From: Polytrichum commune
Lineage: Eukaryota; Streptophyta; Polytrichopsida; Polytrichales; Polytrichaceae
NCBI GenBank assembly: GCA_950295325.1
Contig: OX485809.1
Location: forward strand, 3,968,001-4,032,000
Reading direction: 5' to 3'
Length of the DNA stretch: 64,000 nt
Positions 43,629 through 54,724 of the stretch are shown piece after piece (the stretch's first letter is position 1; every line of letters starts with the position of its first letter). A program made the translations under genes and the position numbers. The notes under the pieces are model-generated. The model did no database searches, was not told the origin of the DNA, and saw only the letters and a list, made by a program, of their open reading frames with translations.

Positions 43629-44576
43629 ATGATCCCGTTCACGAGCATAGAAGAGGCGGAGACGGCGTTAAATCGATCGCTAACATTGAGCGAGTCGTTG
43701 TGGTACCGCAGCACGCACAATGTGAACGACTATTTCCTCTACATTCTCAACATCATCTTCCTGTTCCTGATCTTCAACCTGGCACCGCTGCCGTCGGTGT
43801 TCCTCGACCTATGGAAGGTGAAAGCCGCGGAGAAGTACAAGGTACAGCCAGGCATACACAATGACAAAGCTTCAACCTGGAAGTGTTACAAGATGGTCAT
43901 GTGGACGTTCGTGACGGTTGTAGGACCGTTGCAACTCTTCTCCTTCCCGGCGGTCAAGTTCATCGGGGTAAGGTTTGGGCTCCCATTGCCGTCCTTGGGA
44001 GAAGTTTGCGTGCAACTCTTGCTGTACACCATCGTGGAGGATTACGGCAACTACTGGCTTCACCGATGGCTGCACAATGGATGGTGGTATGATAACATCC
44101 ACTACATGCACCATGAATTCACAAGTCCTATGAGCTTCGCAGCCCCCTATGCACATTGGGCGGAGGTTGTGATATTAGGAATTCCAACTTTCTCAGGCCC
44201 GGCTATGGCGCCAGGGCATATCATTACCTTCTGGTTGTGGATTGCGATGCGGCAGTTGGAGGCCATCGAGACACATAGCGGATATGATTTCCCTTGGAAC
44301 CCGACTAGGTTTGTACCGTTGTACGGCGGGGCAGAGTATCACGATTACCATCACTTTGTTGGAGGAAAGAGCCAGAGTAACTTTGCTTCAGTTTTCACCT
44401 ACTGTGATTGGTTGTATGGGACTGACAAGGGCTATCGGTACATGAAGGAGATGCACAAGAAGGAGGCCATTGCTAAAGGAAAACAGCAGCAAGAGGTTAG
44501 GGGCAATGGATGGTTGGAGACTGATGCTCTTAATACTGTGCCCCTTAACTACACGAAGGCTATCAAATCGTCATAA
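43629..44576 (+). CDS. SMO1: C-4 methylsterol monooxygenase, SMO1 type, intronless
   Basis: A 315-residue member of the fatty-acid-hydroxylase superfamily. It is an ER-membrane di-iron oxidase that starts removal of a C-4 methyl group from 4,4-dimethylsterols such as 24-methylenecycloartanol in sterol synthesis. The three histidine boxes are HRWLH (145-149), HYMHH (158-162) and HDYHH (238-242). Family blocks AAPYAHWAEV, ETHSGYDFPW, GGAEYHDYHHFVGG and SNFASVFTYCDW match SMO1 rather than SMO2. Hydrophobic segments flank the boxes (about 33-57 and 90-112). The start at 43629 (MIPFTSIEEAE) matches the usual SMO1 N-terminus; the frame is open a little further up but only to a GTG. The length is typical. 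No C-terminal KKxx ER-retrieval motif is seen. The coding region has no introns, unlike flowering-plant SMO1 genes. Confidence 0.92.
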   Translation: MIPFTSIEEAETALNRSLTLSESLWYRSTHNVNDYFLYILNIIFLFLIFNLAPLPSVFLDLWKVKAAEKYKVQPGIHNDKASTWKCYKMVMWTFVTVVGPLQLFSFPAVKFIGVRFGLPLPSLGEVCVQLLLYTIVEDYGNYWLHRWLHNGWWYDNIHYMHHEFTSPMSFAAPYAHWAEVVILGIPTFSGPAMAPGHIITFWLWIAMRQLEAIETHSGYDFPWNPTRFVPLYGGAEYHDYHHFVGGKSQSNFASVFTYCDWLYGTDKGYRYMKEMHKKEAIAKGKQQQEVRGNGWLETDALNTVPLNYTKAIKSS

Positions 44577-44845
44577 CCTTCGCCTTCTTCTCCTTCTTTA
44601 TGTCAAAGAGGCTCATGGATATTCCATACATCGCTCTTTATTCTGGGAAAACCGAACATCTTTCTATAGCATGGGGTAGCCATAGCACACACCTGGATGA
44701 AGGAGAGCATCGCCATGGAGGGATGGCACGATGGCGTGAGGGTGTGATTCATGCAACAGGTTCTGTGTCTAACTTGCTGAGGGGCAGAGTAGAGTAGCCG
44801 ACCATATGAGTTCGTTATTTCCGTCTTTTTTATTACAGAAGATTT

Positions 44846-45370
44846 GTCAGAGCAGTCCCGATGTATCATTGATGGATTAAGTTAGTCCACTACACCTCAC
44901 CTCACATATCTTTCCGTGATTCAAATGACACACAATAGTTATGGTGAATGATGCACCATAGGAAACCACATGGTTTTGTAATCCCATAGGATTTAAATTC
45001 TATATTATGCGAATCGGAAATTTGCATATGATTCAATTTTGGAACATTTCTACTGTTGATGATTTGGTTAACATTTACATTTCAAGGGTTAGCATCCTGT
45101 TGAGTATCGTGCTTCTCCTTATAGGAAATGTGACAGAGTAGTCCCGATGTGTCATTGATGGATTAGCCTACTGCTTCACCTCACCTCACATATCATACAT
45201 GATTCAGATTACATACAATACTTATGGTGAATGATGCACTGCAACCAAACAATTTGGTTTTGTAATTTCATAGGATCTAAATTCTGTATTATGTGAAATG
45301 GAAATTTTGCATTTGATTCAATTTTGGATCATTTCTACTGTTGAGGATTTGGTTAACACAAGGATCAACA
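44846..45370. repeat. tandem duplication downstream of SMO1, ~280-bp period
   Basis: GTCAGAGCAGTCCCGATG at 44846 recurs as GACAGAGTAGTCCCGATG near 45132. It is followed in both by TCATTGATGGATTA, CACCTCACCTCACATATC, TTATGGTGAATGATGCAC, GGTTTTGTAAT and TTGATTCAATTTTGGA. Identity is about 85% by eye over 235 bp. Confidence 0.8.
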
Positions 45371-47984
45371 GTGCGTTGGGTTTGCCTGATTAGTTATGTA
45401 GATGCCATTTTCCTGTTGTGCCAGCTTATTGTCTAAGCACAATGTCAGAGATTCCACAGCATGGTATTATTTGGACAGAGCATGCCCTACCACAGATATT
45501 TTCAAGTGACTTTGTTGTGCATCAGAGTGACTATGTGTAGAGATGTTGAAATAGGTGTATCCTCTGGTATTCTTACAGGACAGGTTATATATTATAGTAG
45601 AATCATGTAAGGATTCAGAGAAAAGAATTTGAAGCTTTGATTGACAGTGTTTATTTTTGTGTCTTGCCTTTCCTGGAGATTGGCATTGCCTTTATTGGCT
45701 CTGTCTGTAGGACAGAGACTATGCATCAACTTCTTTGTTTCAAGAGCAAATTTCCTAACCACTTTGTGTTCACACTTGGACGTTACTTGTTCTTGTTATT
45801 TTTGGTCCACTTTATGTAATGTGGATGTTAACTATAGTTTTTATTTATATATAAGTGCTCCCTAAAATGGATTGAAAGACATCTAGTTACCTATAGTTAT
45901 TTCGACAGTTCTTGATTATTTATTTTAAAAATCTCGGGTGATAAATGAGTAGCTTCAATCCTTGACCCGTATTTGAGAAGAAGGTGCACAAAATCCAAGA
46001 AAGGTTTAGTATAGTGAATAGCCATAAATTGGCATGAGCAAAGTGGACAACTACAATTGTAATCTTTCATAATAAAGAACAGAGCCTCACGGTTCTACCG
46101 TTTTCTTGTTTAGAATTACATTGGAAAAAAACTTGAAAGGTTTAGAGAATTGTCTGGATTGTATTTTCTGCTGTCACTGGAGAAGTTTCTTTTATTCCAC
46201 AGTTCTCTCCCACTCTCTCGGCGTTGTCCTTAATTGTACATCATGCTCATTCCTATGAGGAATCATATGTGTAGTTATCACCAATCTGTCTCTGTGCCCA
46301 TGTTGATGATATGTCCATTTGCCCAATTATCTCCAGTCCCTTCTGAGGCTGCATCACATTAAGGTTGTCCTTTCCTGTCTCTTGAATTCTGCAATTTCCT
46401 TTATTCTGTTTCTGAACATTTTCGTTTGTTGCATTTGCAGCCAAGGCATTTGATCTTCTTACATGGAAATTTATAGAATATAATAGAATAATAAGCTCAT
46501 TGGTCTTTTACCGATGCAACTAAAGAAAGCTGCCTTTCAGGTTGTTGTGCAAGTGATAGCTACTGCAAGAAACACTCATCAAGAACTTGAACATCATTAT
46601 GCTTTAGCATAATATGCAAGTTGTACTGAGAAGGTACTCTAAACCCACAAAGTATTCTTCTATTCATCCTCCTTCAGCTTGTATGTATTGATTAGAATGC
46701 CTTGTCGCCACACATGGTTCAAAGATCAAAAGGCCCTGAGAGTACTAAATGTCAACAGAAACGTTATCACTATATTGGACTGTAGTATATCCTGGCAGGG
46801 CCCTGCTTGTTTTGTAGTGGGTCTAGTATGATTGACTATCATTTTTAACAGTGAGACACTTCTCTTGCATTTACTTCCTGTTGTATTTGAAATCATTATT
46901 TTGTGTGTTGAGCCCTGTTTCTTGTTATTATTTTACTTCGACTGCCCTTCTGGAGTCCTCTTCATTTCCATGTCAGTGCTCTTTCTTTCATGTTATCCTA
47001 GATCACATATCATAAATCTCAAAACATATTTCTGTCAGTTTGTTTCATTCCTGCAATGTTTCTTTTAAGACAACCCTTTTAAGTGTTAGGTAAGCTTTAG
47101 GTTATGTGGCCACCATTTCTCATCACATCATGGGGTGAGTATGGAGGTTCTTGACAATCAGGGATTTATTCCTCTTGCTCATCTATGTATGTATCTTTCC
47201 TCGACAAAAGTGTTCAATTGTTCGCTCTTGATACCCATTGCCTGACTGTCCCTTCCAGTCATTTGGGTAAACTTCCTTGCTGTACGCACCTGTCTGCTGT
47301 TGGACAAGCTCTTACAGAGTGTTGGATATCAGCTTTGATGTCAGAGGCGCAAAGATTAGTATAAACATCAAATCAAGATTTCCTTCAAGCTGATTTACTA
47401 GGTTATATTTGGAATATTTGAAATTTCTGGACTACCTAATGTGGAGGCCGGGACTGTCTTTTAGGACATCTGTGTGGCATCTCTGCCAGTTTACTGGGAA
47501 TGTGAATTTGAGATTTGTGTAGCATCAACAAAAGAAGCTGATACATATGAAAAGTTTGCAATTCTGCTTGACATGTCATGAGCACTATGGCACTGGGGGT
47601 GGGGTCTAGGACTAGAAATGAGTCATTTGTGTATTGTGTTGCTAATTATTGACAGTGCTCCACTAACTCTGCTTGACATCAGACTTATCCTTCAATTTAA
47701 CTGCAGTATTGGTCAGGAGTTGGTTGTTTAGCATACAACACTTCCATGTTTGTTAAGTTTCTGGTGCATGCTTAGAGTTGGTTTGGAGGTTTGAACAAGG
47801 AACCATTTTATATTGGCTCATTGTAGCATCTTTAGGCATGCCAGAGTGAATTTAACCCTCTTGGCATCACCTCTGTTGTCTTATCAATGTAATACGTATG
47901 TAGTGAGCTGGATTGAGGTTGGTGTGAAGTGAGGTGTGTGGCTGTGTTGTGGTGGTCATTTTCAACCTCGGACAGTTTTGGCTG
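45371..47984. other. intergenic, nothing firm
   Basis: No supported gene. About 47700-47810 resembles 55275-55390 (TTTGGAGGTTTGAACAA, then ATATTGG and TCATTG), so it is another low-copy dispersed repeat. Confidence 0.45.
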
Positions 47985-48245
47985 GTGAATTGGATCGGGC
48001 ATTGGTTCATGCGGTTAGCAATTGCAAATCATTAAGATTGTAAGTATAAGCTTAAGAAATGGCATTGAGGTGCAAGAAATAAGAGCTTACAGATTTTGAA
48101 GTCTCTCTTTCTAAAACACTGTCTCTGTATCGAGCACAAAGTAAAATCTCATTGTAATATGTGTATCTTTGGTGTCCACTCTTGACTACAAACCATGCCA
48201 TATACCACTCAAATAAAGGTGTCGGATTAACAAGCATGACTTCAT
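47985..48245 (+). repeat. dispersed repeat family copy
   Basis: Shared blocks are GTTCATGCGGTTAGCAATTG, GGTGTCCACTCTTGACTACA and CCACTCAAATAAAGGTGTC. It has the same order and orientation as 56935-57290. Confidence 0.65.
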
Positions 48246-51110
48246 AAGGCCCACATAGGTTAGCTTTCCTGTTGTCAGATTAGGGACATCCATGACACAA
48301 CTTGTTAAAATCAAAAATAACTAAGCATTGTTGCAAACTGAACATCAATAAGATGCATGTGCATCTTTAAGTTAGTGTTGTCAAGTGGGCAAAGTAGATA
48401 CCTGCTTCTTATTTATGACTGCTTAACATAACTGATCGCTTATCCAAGGCCAGAAGGGATATCAAAACTTGTCGCAATTATATATCCATGAAGGTATGAT
48501 ATCATCCATTATTTCATAATTGTCCATGAGCTGATTGGTTATGGTTGATGACCGGCTTGAGTTGATGGATGACTTGCCACTCCTGTGGGTTGTGACTCAT
48601 CATCCACTCTCCTCTCATTGATTATCTAGTCCATATTGATGAGGAAAAGTTAGATGATAGTATTAAGTAGATTAAGTGAGGCTCCTTGAAAACACAAAAT
48701 GCAAACTTTGAAAAACCATCAATAGTCAATGTAATGACCCTTCTTGGTGAGTGGTTATGTTTAAATATGCACTTCAAGTATTTATGTGAGCCTTGTGTGG
48801 TCACTCTTTTAAACCCTTTTATTGGCTTGGGTGCATTACAATGAACTTGGAATTTTCATACCACCCTTGGTGTCAAGGGCATTTGAGCTCACTATCATCA
48901 ACATTTGTTTTCAACAGCCACTAACATGTAGAAGCCAACTTCATAATGAAGGCATGGCAACAAAAATATCATCATTTCAACAAAATTTGAGAAGATCCAA
49001 CAATTGCAAAGTTGAAGCTATCAAGTTGGGGCAGCTAGTGAAAATCTTTTTTCTCTAACTTTACATGACGGGATGGATGTAGACCCTCAACAAAAATACA
49101 CACATATGTAAAAAATTGAATGTCATAGATTGAAGTTCACATGCCTCCTCTAGAGGCGGTCAAAGTTTATTGACCGGATGATGGGTGTCTCACATATTGA
49201 ACTTTGAATGCCATCTTTGGAGCATGTTTACTTTGGGTTGTTGCCCAAACTACTACACATAGCTTATTCTTACAATTGGCACCACTCACAGCAAGAGAAC
49301 TTGCCTTCTTGCTCAAGTCTTAGTGACCTTTTACGAGGATCAAATTCACCTCGGAGCATCGTTCGTATCAAATCGAAATCTACCATAACTCGCACCTTTC
49401 TCTTCAATATATAAGAATCACCATGCCAAGTGGGAGACCCGGATGATGATGTGAGGTGGCGATTTGAAACACTCTTCCAGCCACAAATGACCCCTCAGGT
49501 CACCGGGAACAATAAAGGGTTATTCGGATGTCTATATTTGAGTGGCATGTGGGCATGCCTTATAACTTAAGTATGGACTTAGAAAAAGAGACATGTCACA
49601 ATGAGATTCAAGTATATGCTCAAGATATAGACACCATTATAAGCTCAATAGTTAACACGATCGGGAGCGCATGTGTGATCATTGCAAGAGAAAGTCAATC
49701 CTCACTTTAGACTCTTCACTTATACCTTTTGCATCGCTACTCCAGCACAGAAACTTGACATGAAAGTCTTCAAGATTCGCAAACTGCTATCCCGAATACG
49801 AGACGATTTCCAAGCCGATCCAAGGGCCGAAAATTGTCGGTGGTGCTGGAGGTGCCCAATAGGACCCCATATCTTTACACATGCCTCAGTCATATTGCAG
49901 TGGCATTGTGGGCGAATGCTTGTGCTTGACTTGTGGAGGGGGTTTCTATTGTGTTTCTCTGCACACGCTCAAGTTACAAGTCAGCACTAACTTAGATGCA
50001 GTGACACTTCAGACCCGGGATACTTGTCCACCAAGGCTAGCATCCGCCTCACCCTCTCCCAACATCAAAGAACTCGGCAACTGGACCCCCAACTTGCCCA
50101 TTACTTGAGCTGGATCCTTATGGTTTACCTTCCCACTCGACTTTAGCTTTACCCTAAAAGTTCGTTCTTAAAACACGGTCTTCACATCATCGAAGCAATT
50201 TAGTCTCGAGCCCAGTTGGCAAAGGACGTGGCATGGTTTAAAAGTGGAGATTTTAAGCTTCAAGTATTGACTCTCTCATCAGTAGAGAAGAAAAGTAAAG
50301 AAAACATAACGCTTGTATCCAGGTACCGGCATGAATGTGAGCCCGTTAGCCTGATGTTGTAGGAGGTTTAGGGTCACTAAACCCTAAATGGTTGTCCGTG
50401 ATGCAACCTACGGTGTTATGCCACTAGAGATGAGGCAAGAATGTAGGACTTTTGAAAGTGTCGCCTCCGGTCATTGTGGTTGGTTGCTTTCAGTCTTAGC
50501 TATGAGGGCACAAGAAGCTTCATTAACAAAAACCGATGGCAAGATAGATGAGTGGTAAGGCATTTGGGGATGGGACAAAAACTATCCAACATGTCATTTC
50601 TCGGTAAATTAAACAACGAGCATGTGTGAAAGCTACTTAATTGAAACCTACTCGAAAATCTCGGGAGCAAGTTCTTGTAGGTGCACCGGGATAATAGGGT
50701 GCCTCTGCTATGACTGAGAGAGCTTTACTTAGTTTCTAGAAATATTTGGTAAAGCCATGTGGAGGAATGGCCTTTAGCGAGGCAGTAAAGGGATAGAGGG
50801 AATTATCGCATACGAGCGTACCTCTCATTCATCCAACATCAAAGCCTTGAAATAGTATGTCTCCTACATGTTAGTTTTTGTAGTTGATTTGACATTAGAA
50901 TTAGCTTTAAAGACCATGAGTTAGTGTATTTGAGGTCATTTGAGATGAATCGGCAACAAACCTATAGGTGGTGAAGTTTCTATGTTGGATGGATGAGAGA
51001 TTTGTTTGTATACAATAATTCATGTAGTAAGGGCACATGGACTCCATAATGGATAATTTTAGCTTTTCACCCACTTCTCATAGGATATGAAACATGCAAT
51101 TAGTGCACAA
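48246..51110. other. intergenic; weak coding-like traces only
   Basis: The minus strand near 48680-48800 reads VITLTIDGFSKFAFCVFKEP, faintly like a retroelement integrase, without supporting context. About 50805-51010 is a copy of the second low-copy repeat also seen at 39.5-39.9 kb. No gene was supported. Confidence 0.35.
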
Positions 51111-51114
51111 TAAT

Positions 51115-51640
51115 TAGCGAATTCAAATTGTGGCGGCTTGTAACCATTTTCTTCATAATTTCTAGAGCTCATATGAAAATGTTCACCCCCCCCCCAAAGA
51201 AAAACATGCACACACACGATTATGTTTGACTATTCAGCTGATGTGATTGAGAAACTTTGTGCAATTATGAATATTTTCTTGTGAACACATGTATTGTTGG
51301 TGTCCAGTCTTAGATCCACACCCCATCATACATCTCTTAAATATATGTGTCCATTTAAGACAAGTAACCGAATTAGGTGGGCTTACCTTACACAAGTGGC
51401 GTCACAATGGTGTCCATGTTCCTATGCTACATGCACGATGGGCATAGTGGGAGCCTTTCATAATGCCCACATACATGTCTTCATAAATCTTCCTAATTGA
51501 ACACCTATACGATTTGAGTGGTATAAGGCAAGGATTTAAGTTGAGAATGGATACCAAAAGGCCATGTCTTACCATGACATTGGACTTTGTGCTTAAAATA
51601 TATTAACTATTCAAGTTTCAATGGGAGGTCCTCTGTGATC
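51115..51640. repeat. dispersed repeat copies in inverted pair
   Basis: A forward copy at about 51115-51400 (TTCTAGAGCTCATATGAAAA, GGTGTCCAGTCTTAGATCCA, AATATATGTGTCCATTTAAG, GTAACCGAATTAGG) is followed at 51490-51620 by a reverse-orientation copy (TAATTGAACACCTATACGAT, TTTGAGTGGTATAAGG, GAATGGATACCAAAAGG). The pair can fold into a hairpin. A poly-A run follows at 51659-51682. Confidence 0.65.
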
Positions 51641-52057
51641 ACTTCAAAAAAGAAAATGAAAAAAAAAAAAAAAAAAAAAAAACCTTTCGAATTTCAATCT
51701 CTTATAGATTTTGTACTTCAACTTTGATCTTGAAACTAGAAATGACAAACTACGTGATATGGACTTGCTAAGTAGATGAGACAATTCCCAATCCAATTCA
51801 GAAGTCAAAGTTATAAGGTGAACGTGTCTTAGATGGCTAGTTTTGTTGTTTGCCACGATTTTGAATTTGGATTTCAAAGTTGAGATTTCTTCATATCGCA
51901 TATGTGCTTTGAGACTTTAGCATCAATCTATGTAGTTTTTGATATCCATGTTGTTGCTATGATTATTCAAGGCCAAGAATGTTGGAGCCATAAATTGACC
52001 ATGTATGCCTCTCAATTATGTTTACTAATGAATCTAGAATAGTTCACAAATATCAAC

Positions 52058-52175
52058 ACATAGTCCAATCTCCATGAAACACATGTCTATTTGGTATCCC
52101 ACATCTAACCACACCCCACTCAAATATAGGTGACCAATTAAGATAAATAACCAAATAATACATGTTTACCTTATG
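52058..52175 (+). repeat. dispersed repeat family copy
   Basis: AGTCCAATCTCCATGAAACA, ATGTCTATTTGGTATCCCAC and CCACTCAAATATAGGTGACC match the family core, and AATTAAGATAAATAACCAAA follows. Confidence 0.7.
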
Positions 52176-52249
52176 TGGAGTTAGAAGTGATGACAACAAG
52201 GGCACATTCCTTATGAAATAGACAGATGCAATCTCTTGACGTCCATTGA

Positions 52250-53582
52250 CACATAACATTATTCAAGTGCATGGTTGTCTTCCATTCTATATTTAGCATT
52301 TAACATGGGCTTCCACTATTATACCTTCATGGGAAGAAACTTGGAAAATAAGAAGAAACTGACTTTGATATGAATAATGAATAGTGTCGGTTTGAATAAT
52401 AAGAATATAGTGTATGGTGTCAGTATTTGCAATGATAATGCTATCATAAATAAAAATTTAAGGGAATAATACCGGGATGAAGAATAATTCCTGTGCATAG
52501 TGCCGGGAGTATAACTCCACCCAAAATTTTCAAGTTCAACCTAAGTGTATGAATAGTAAATGCATAATCTTGCTTTTTTGGAGGCCCATAGAATATAATT
52601 AACATATGCCAAGGTCATGGAACCGACATACATGGTTGAATAATGTTAGGCACTATGAACTTGAATACGACACTACTTTTTGTAATTCAAAGTGGATTCA
52701 ATGTCACATTTGTTGTCAACTATGTCCTAAGCATTAGCATTTATTGACTAGAAAACTCACGTGCACAGGTAGATCACTTAGTGCATTTTAAAAACGACGT
52801 GCGGCATAATATAAAGAGGATGAATTTCATTTGAAATAAAAATTATAAAGGAATTCCAAATAATGAAGGGGCTATTAAATGTAGACAATCCCATTATAAG
52901 TAAGTTAGATGGACATAAAACGTGGGCCATTATTTTTTTGTAAAATTAATATAAGGGCTGAAGATAAGGATCCTAGAAGGTATGTTTAGTATGGTATGTA
53001 AATGGGTTTAGGACTCACGGGGATGGATGATAATTGGGATTTTCGTCTATCCAAAAATGGCTTAAATGGAATATAGAGTACAAAAAATTACAGTGACTTG
53101 GACAATATACGTAATGAAAGGGTGCAAACAAATGGGCCATTTTTGAAATTTAAGTTATTATAGGGAGGCTTTAATTCAGCCCTTGAAGGTAAATAGCCCC
53201 AAAACAAAAAAAAAAAAACTCAGCCGCACGTGGTGCACAAAAATGCCTTAGAGTGATCTACCCGCGCTCACTTGCCAACATAATCCCATGACTATTCACA
53301 AAAACCATTGTTCATCCCAAGAATATTCATTGAAACACTGTTCATCCCAATATTATTCCCCCAATATTATTTATTATCAATAGCAATGCTACCATTGAAA
53401 AAACCAACACTATTCACAATATTCTTATTATTTGGACCAACATTATTCATTGTTCATATTGGCCTAAATTTCTTCCTATTTTCTATGTTTCTTCCCATGA
53501 AAGTAAGATAGACTGTGGAGGCTCATGTCATATGCTAAATATAAAATGGAACATAATAATGCAGCTGAATAATGTTATGAGA
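52250..53582. repeat. ~1.3-kb inverted-repeat element
   Basis: The arms are about 52252-52510 and 53300-53582. The outer end CATAACATTATTCA at 52254 pairs with TGAATAATGTTATG at 53566. Other inverted pairs are ATATTTAGCAT, TTCATGGGAAGAAAC, AATAGGAAGAAA-like and GAATAATGAATAGTGT-like blocks. The interior has no coding region. Family and target duplication are unclear. Confidence 0.7.
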
Positions 53583-53658
53583 ACTTTGGACCGCACAGAT
53601 TTGACAAAAACAATCACCTATAATATAGATTTTGTTCCTCATGGGCGTGGGCATATTA

Positions 53659-54228
53659 GGGTCGCTTTACATCATGGACCATGAAGTTAGACCATGGAAG
53701 ATGGCCTTTTTTCATGGTCCGACTTGATGGTCCAACTTCCATGGTCCTAATTATGAGAAAATCAATTTACAAAGCCTTCAGGCCACTCACTAGGTGTAAA
53801 CCAAATGTGAATCAAGGGGAATGACCATGCACAAAAAAGTGAATGTGCTATTTTTTTAATATATGCTCAAAAAAGGCAGTTTAAAAAAAATTCAAGTTTG
53901 ACCAGTCTCTTGTCTCCTCTTATCTTCATCTTTTCTTCCCCAAAATAGTTTGATTTAATTTATTATTATAATCATAATTCTCTACCATGGACCCCTTCTT
54001 TTTTCTACTAGAGCACCTCTTTTGCCTCTCCCACTACAAAATTGTTGGACCATGTCAGTGGATAATTAAGGCCTTGAAATATGTCTTTTGGGGACCTCAA
54101 ATTTCATGGTCACTCTGACATTTTTTTCCTTGGTGTAAACCGAAGTGGTCCCGGGACAAGTTCAATAGCCAATCACGAATCTTACACGGCCTTGGGACAA
54201 CTTCATGGTCCATGGTGTAAATAGCCCC
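53659..54228. mobile_element. PIF/Harbinger-type MITE, 570 bp
   Basis: TTA flanks both sides (53656-53658 and 54229-54231). The left end is GGGTCGCTTTACATCATGGA. The reverse complement of the right end is GGGGCTATTTACACCATGGA, and pairing continues through CCATGAAGTT. No transposase is visible. It is related to the start at 41578. Confidence 0.8.
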
Positions 54229-54320
54229 TTAATGCTATAGAAAGAGTACAATACCATAAACTTTAAATCCATTATACTGAACAGTAAACCCTTAAAACAC
54301 TATATAACACTAAGATCACC

Positions 54321-54595
54321 ACGTAACCGGTTGGCCGCTTTGTTTCGCCGAGGTGGCACTACACGATTGGCTCTGAGCACACAGGTATGCAGACGATAAC
54401 CTCGACATCCCAGCCGGTTATGATCTAAATCGGATATAGACAGATTACAGAATCACTTAAAGCCGGTTATAAGCAATTTGAAACGAATATGAGAACTATT
54501 CCGACACGTGGCATTTTAAGGATGCTCAAATTTCAACAGGTGACCCACTGTTTAGGTCACCTGCGCGGCTCAACAAAGCGGCCAACCGGTTACGT
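54321..54595. mobile_element. hairpin MITE with perfect 24-bp inverted ends
   Basis: 54321-54344, starting ACGTAACCGGTTGGCCGC, is the exact reverse complement of 54572-54595. Inside are CCGGTTATG near 54414, CCGGTTATAAGC near 54463 and a stem-loop CAGGTGACC/GGTCACCTG near 54537-54563. Confidence 0.85.
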
Positions 54596-54597
54596 CC

Positions 54598-54724
54598 GGT
54601 AATCGTTTTATTGGAACCGGTCATCAGTGCAGAACAGGTCCTGTCCAGCTGGCTCGCCCTCGCGGGCTCGCCACCTTGACAGAACCGGTTATGCACCGAT
54701 AACCTTTCCAATAAAACGATTACC
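54598..54724. mobile_element. second hairpin MITE, 127 bp, perfect 18-bp inverted ends
   Basis: GGTAATCGTTTTATTGGA at 54598-54615 is the exact reverse complement of 54707-54724. Just inside are AACCGGTCATC and AACCGGTTATG, so it shares the AACCGGTT motif with the element that ends two bases before it. Confidence 0.85.

Noticed and set aside
48622..48804. Minus-strand TIDGFSKFAF resembling a retroelement integrase
   Set aside because: Only about 20 residues fit, with no neighbouring RT, RNase H or zinc finger. Too weak to call.
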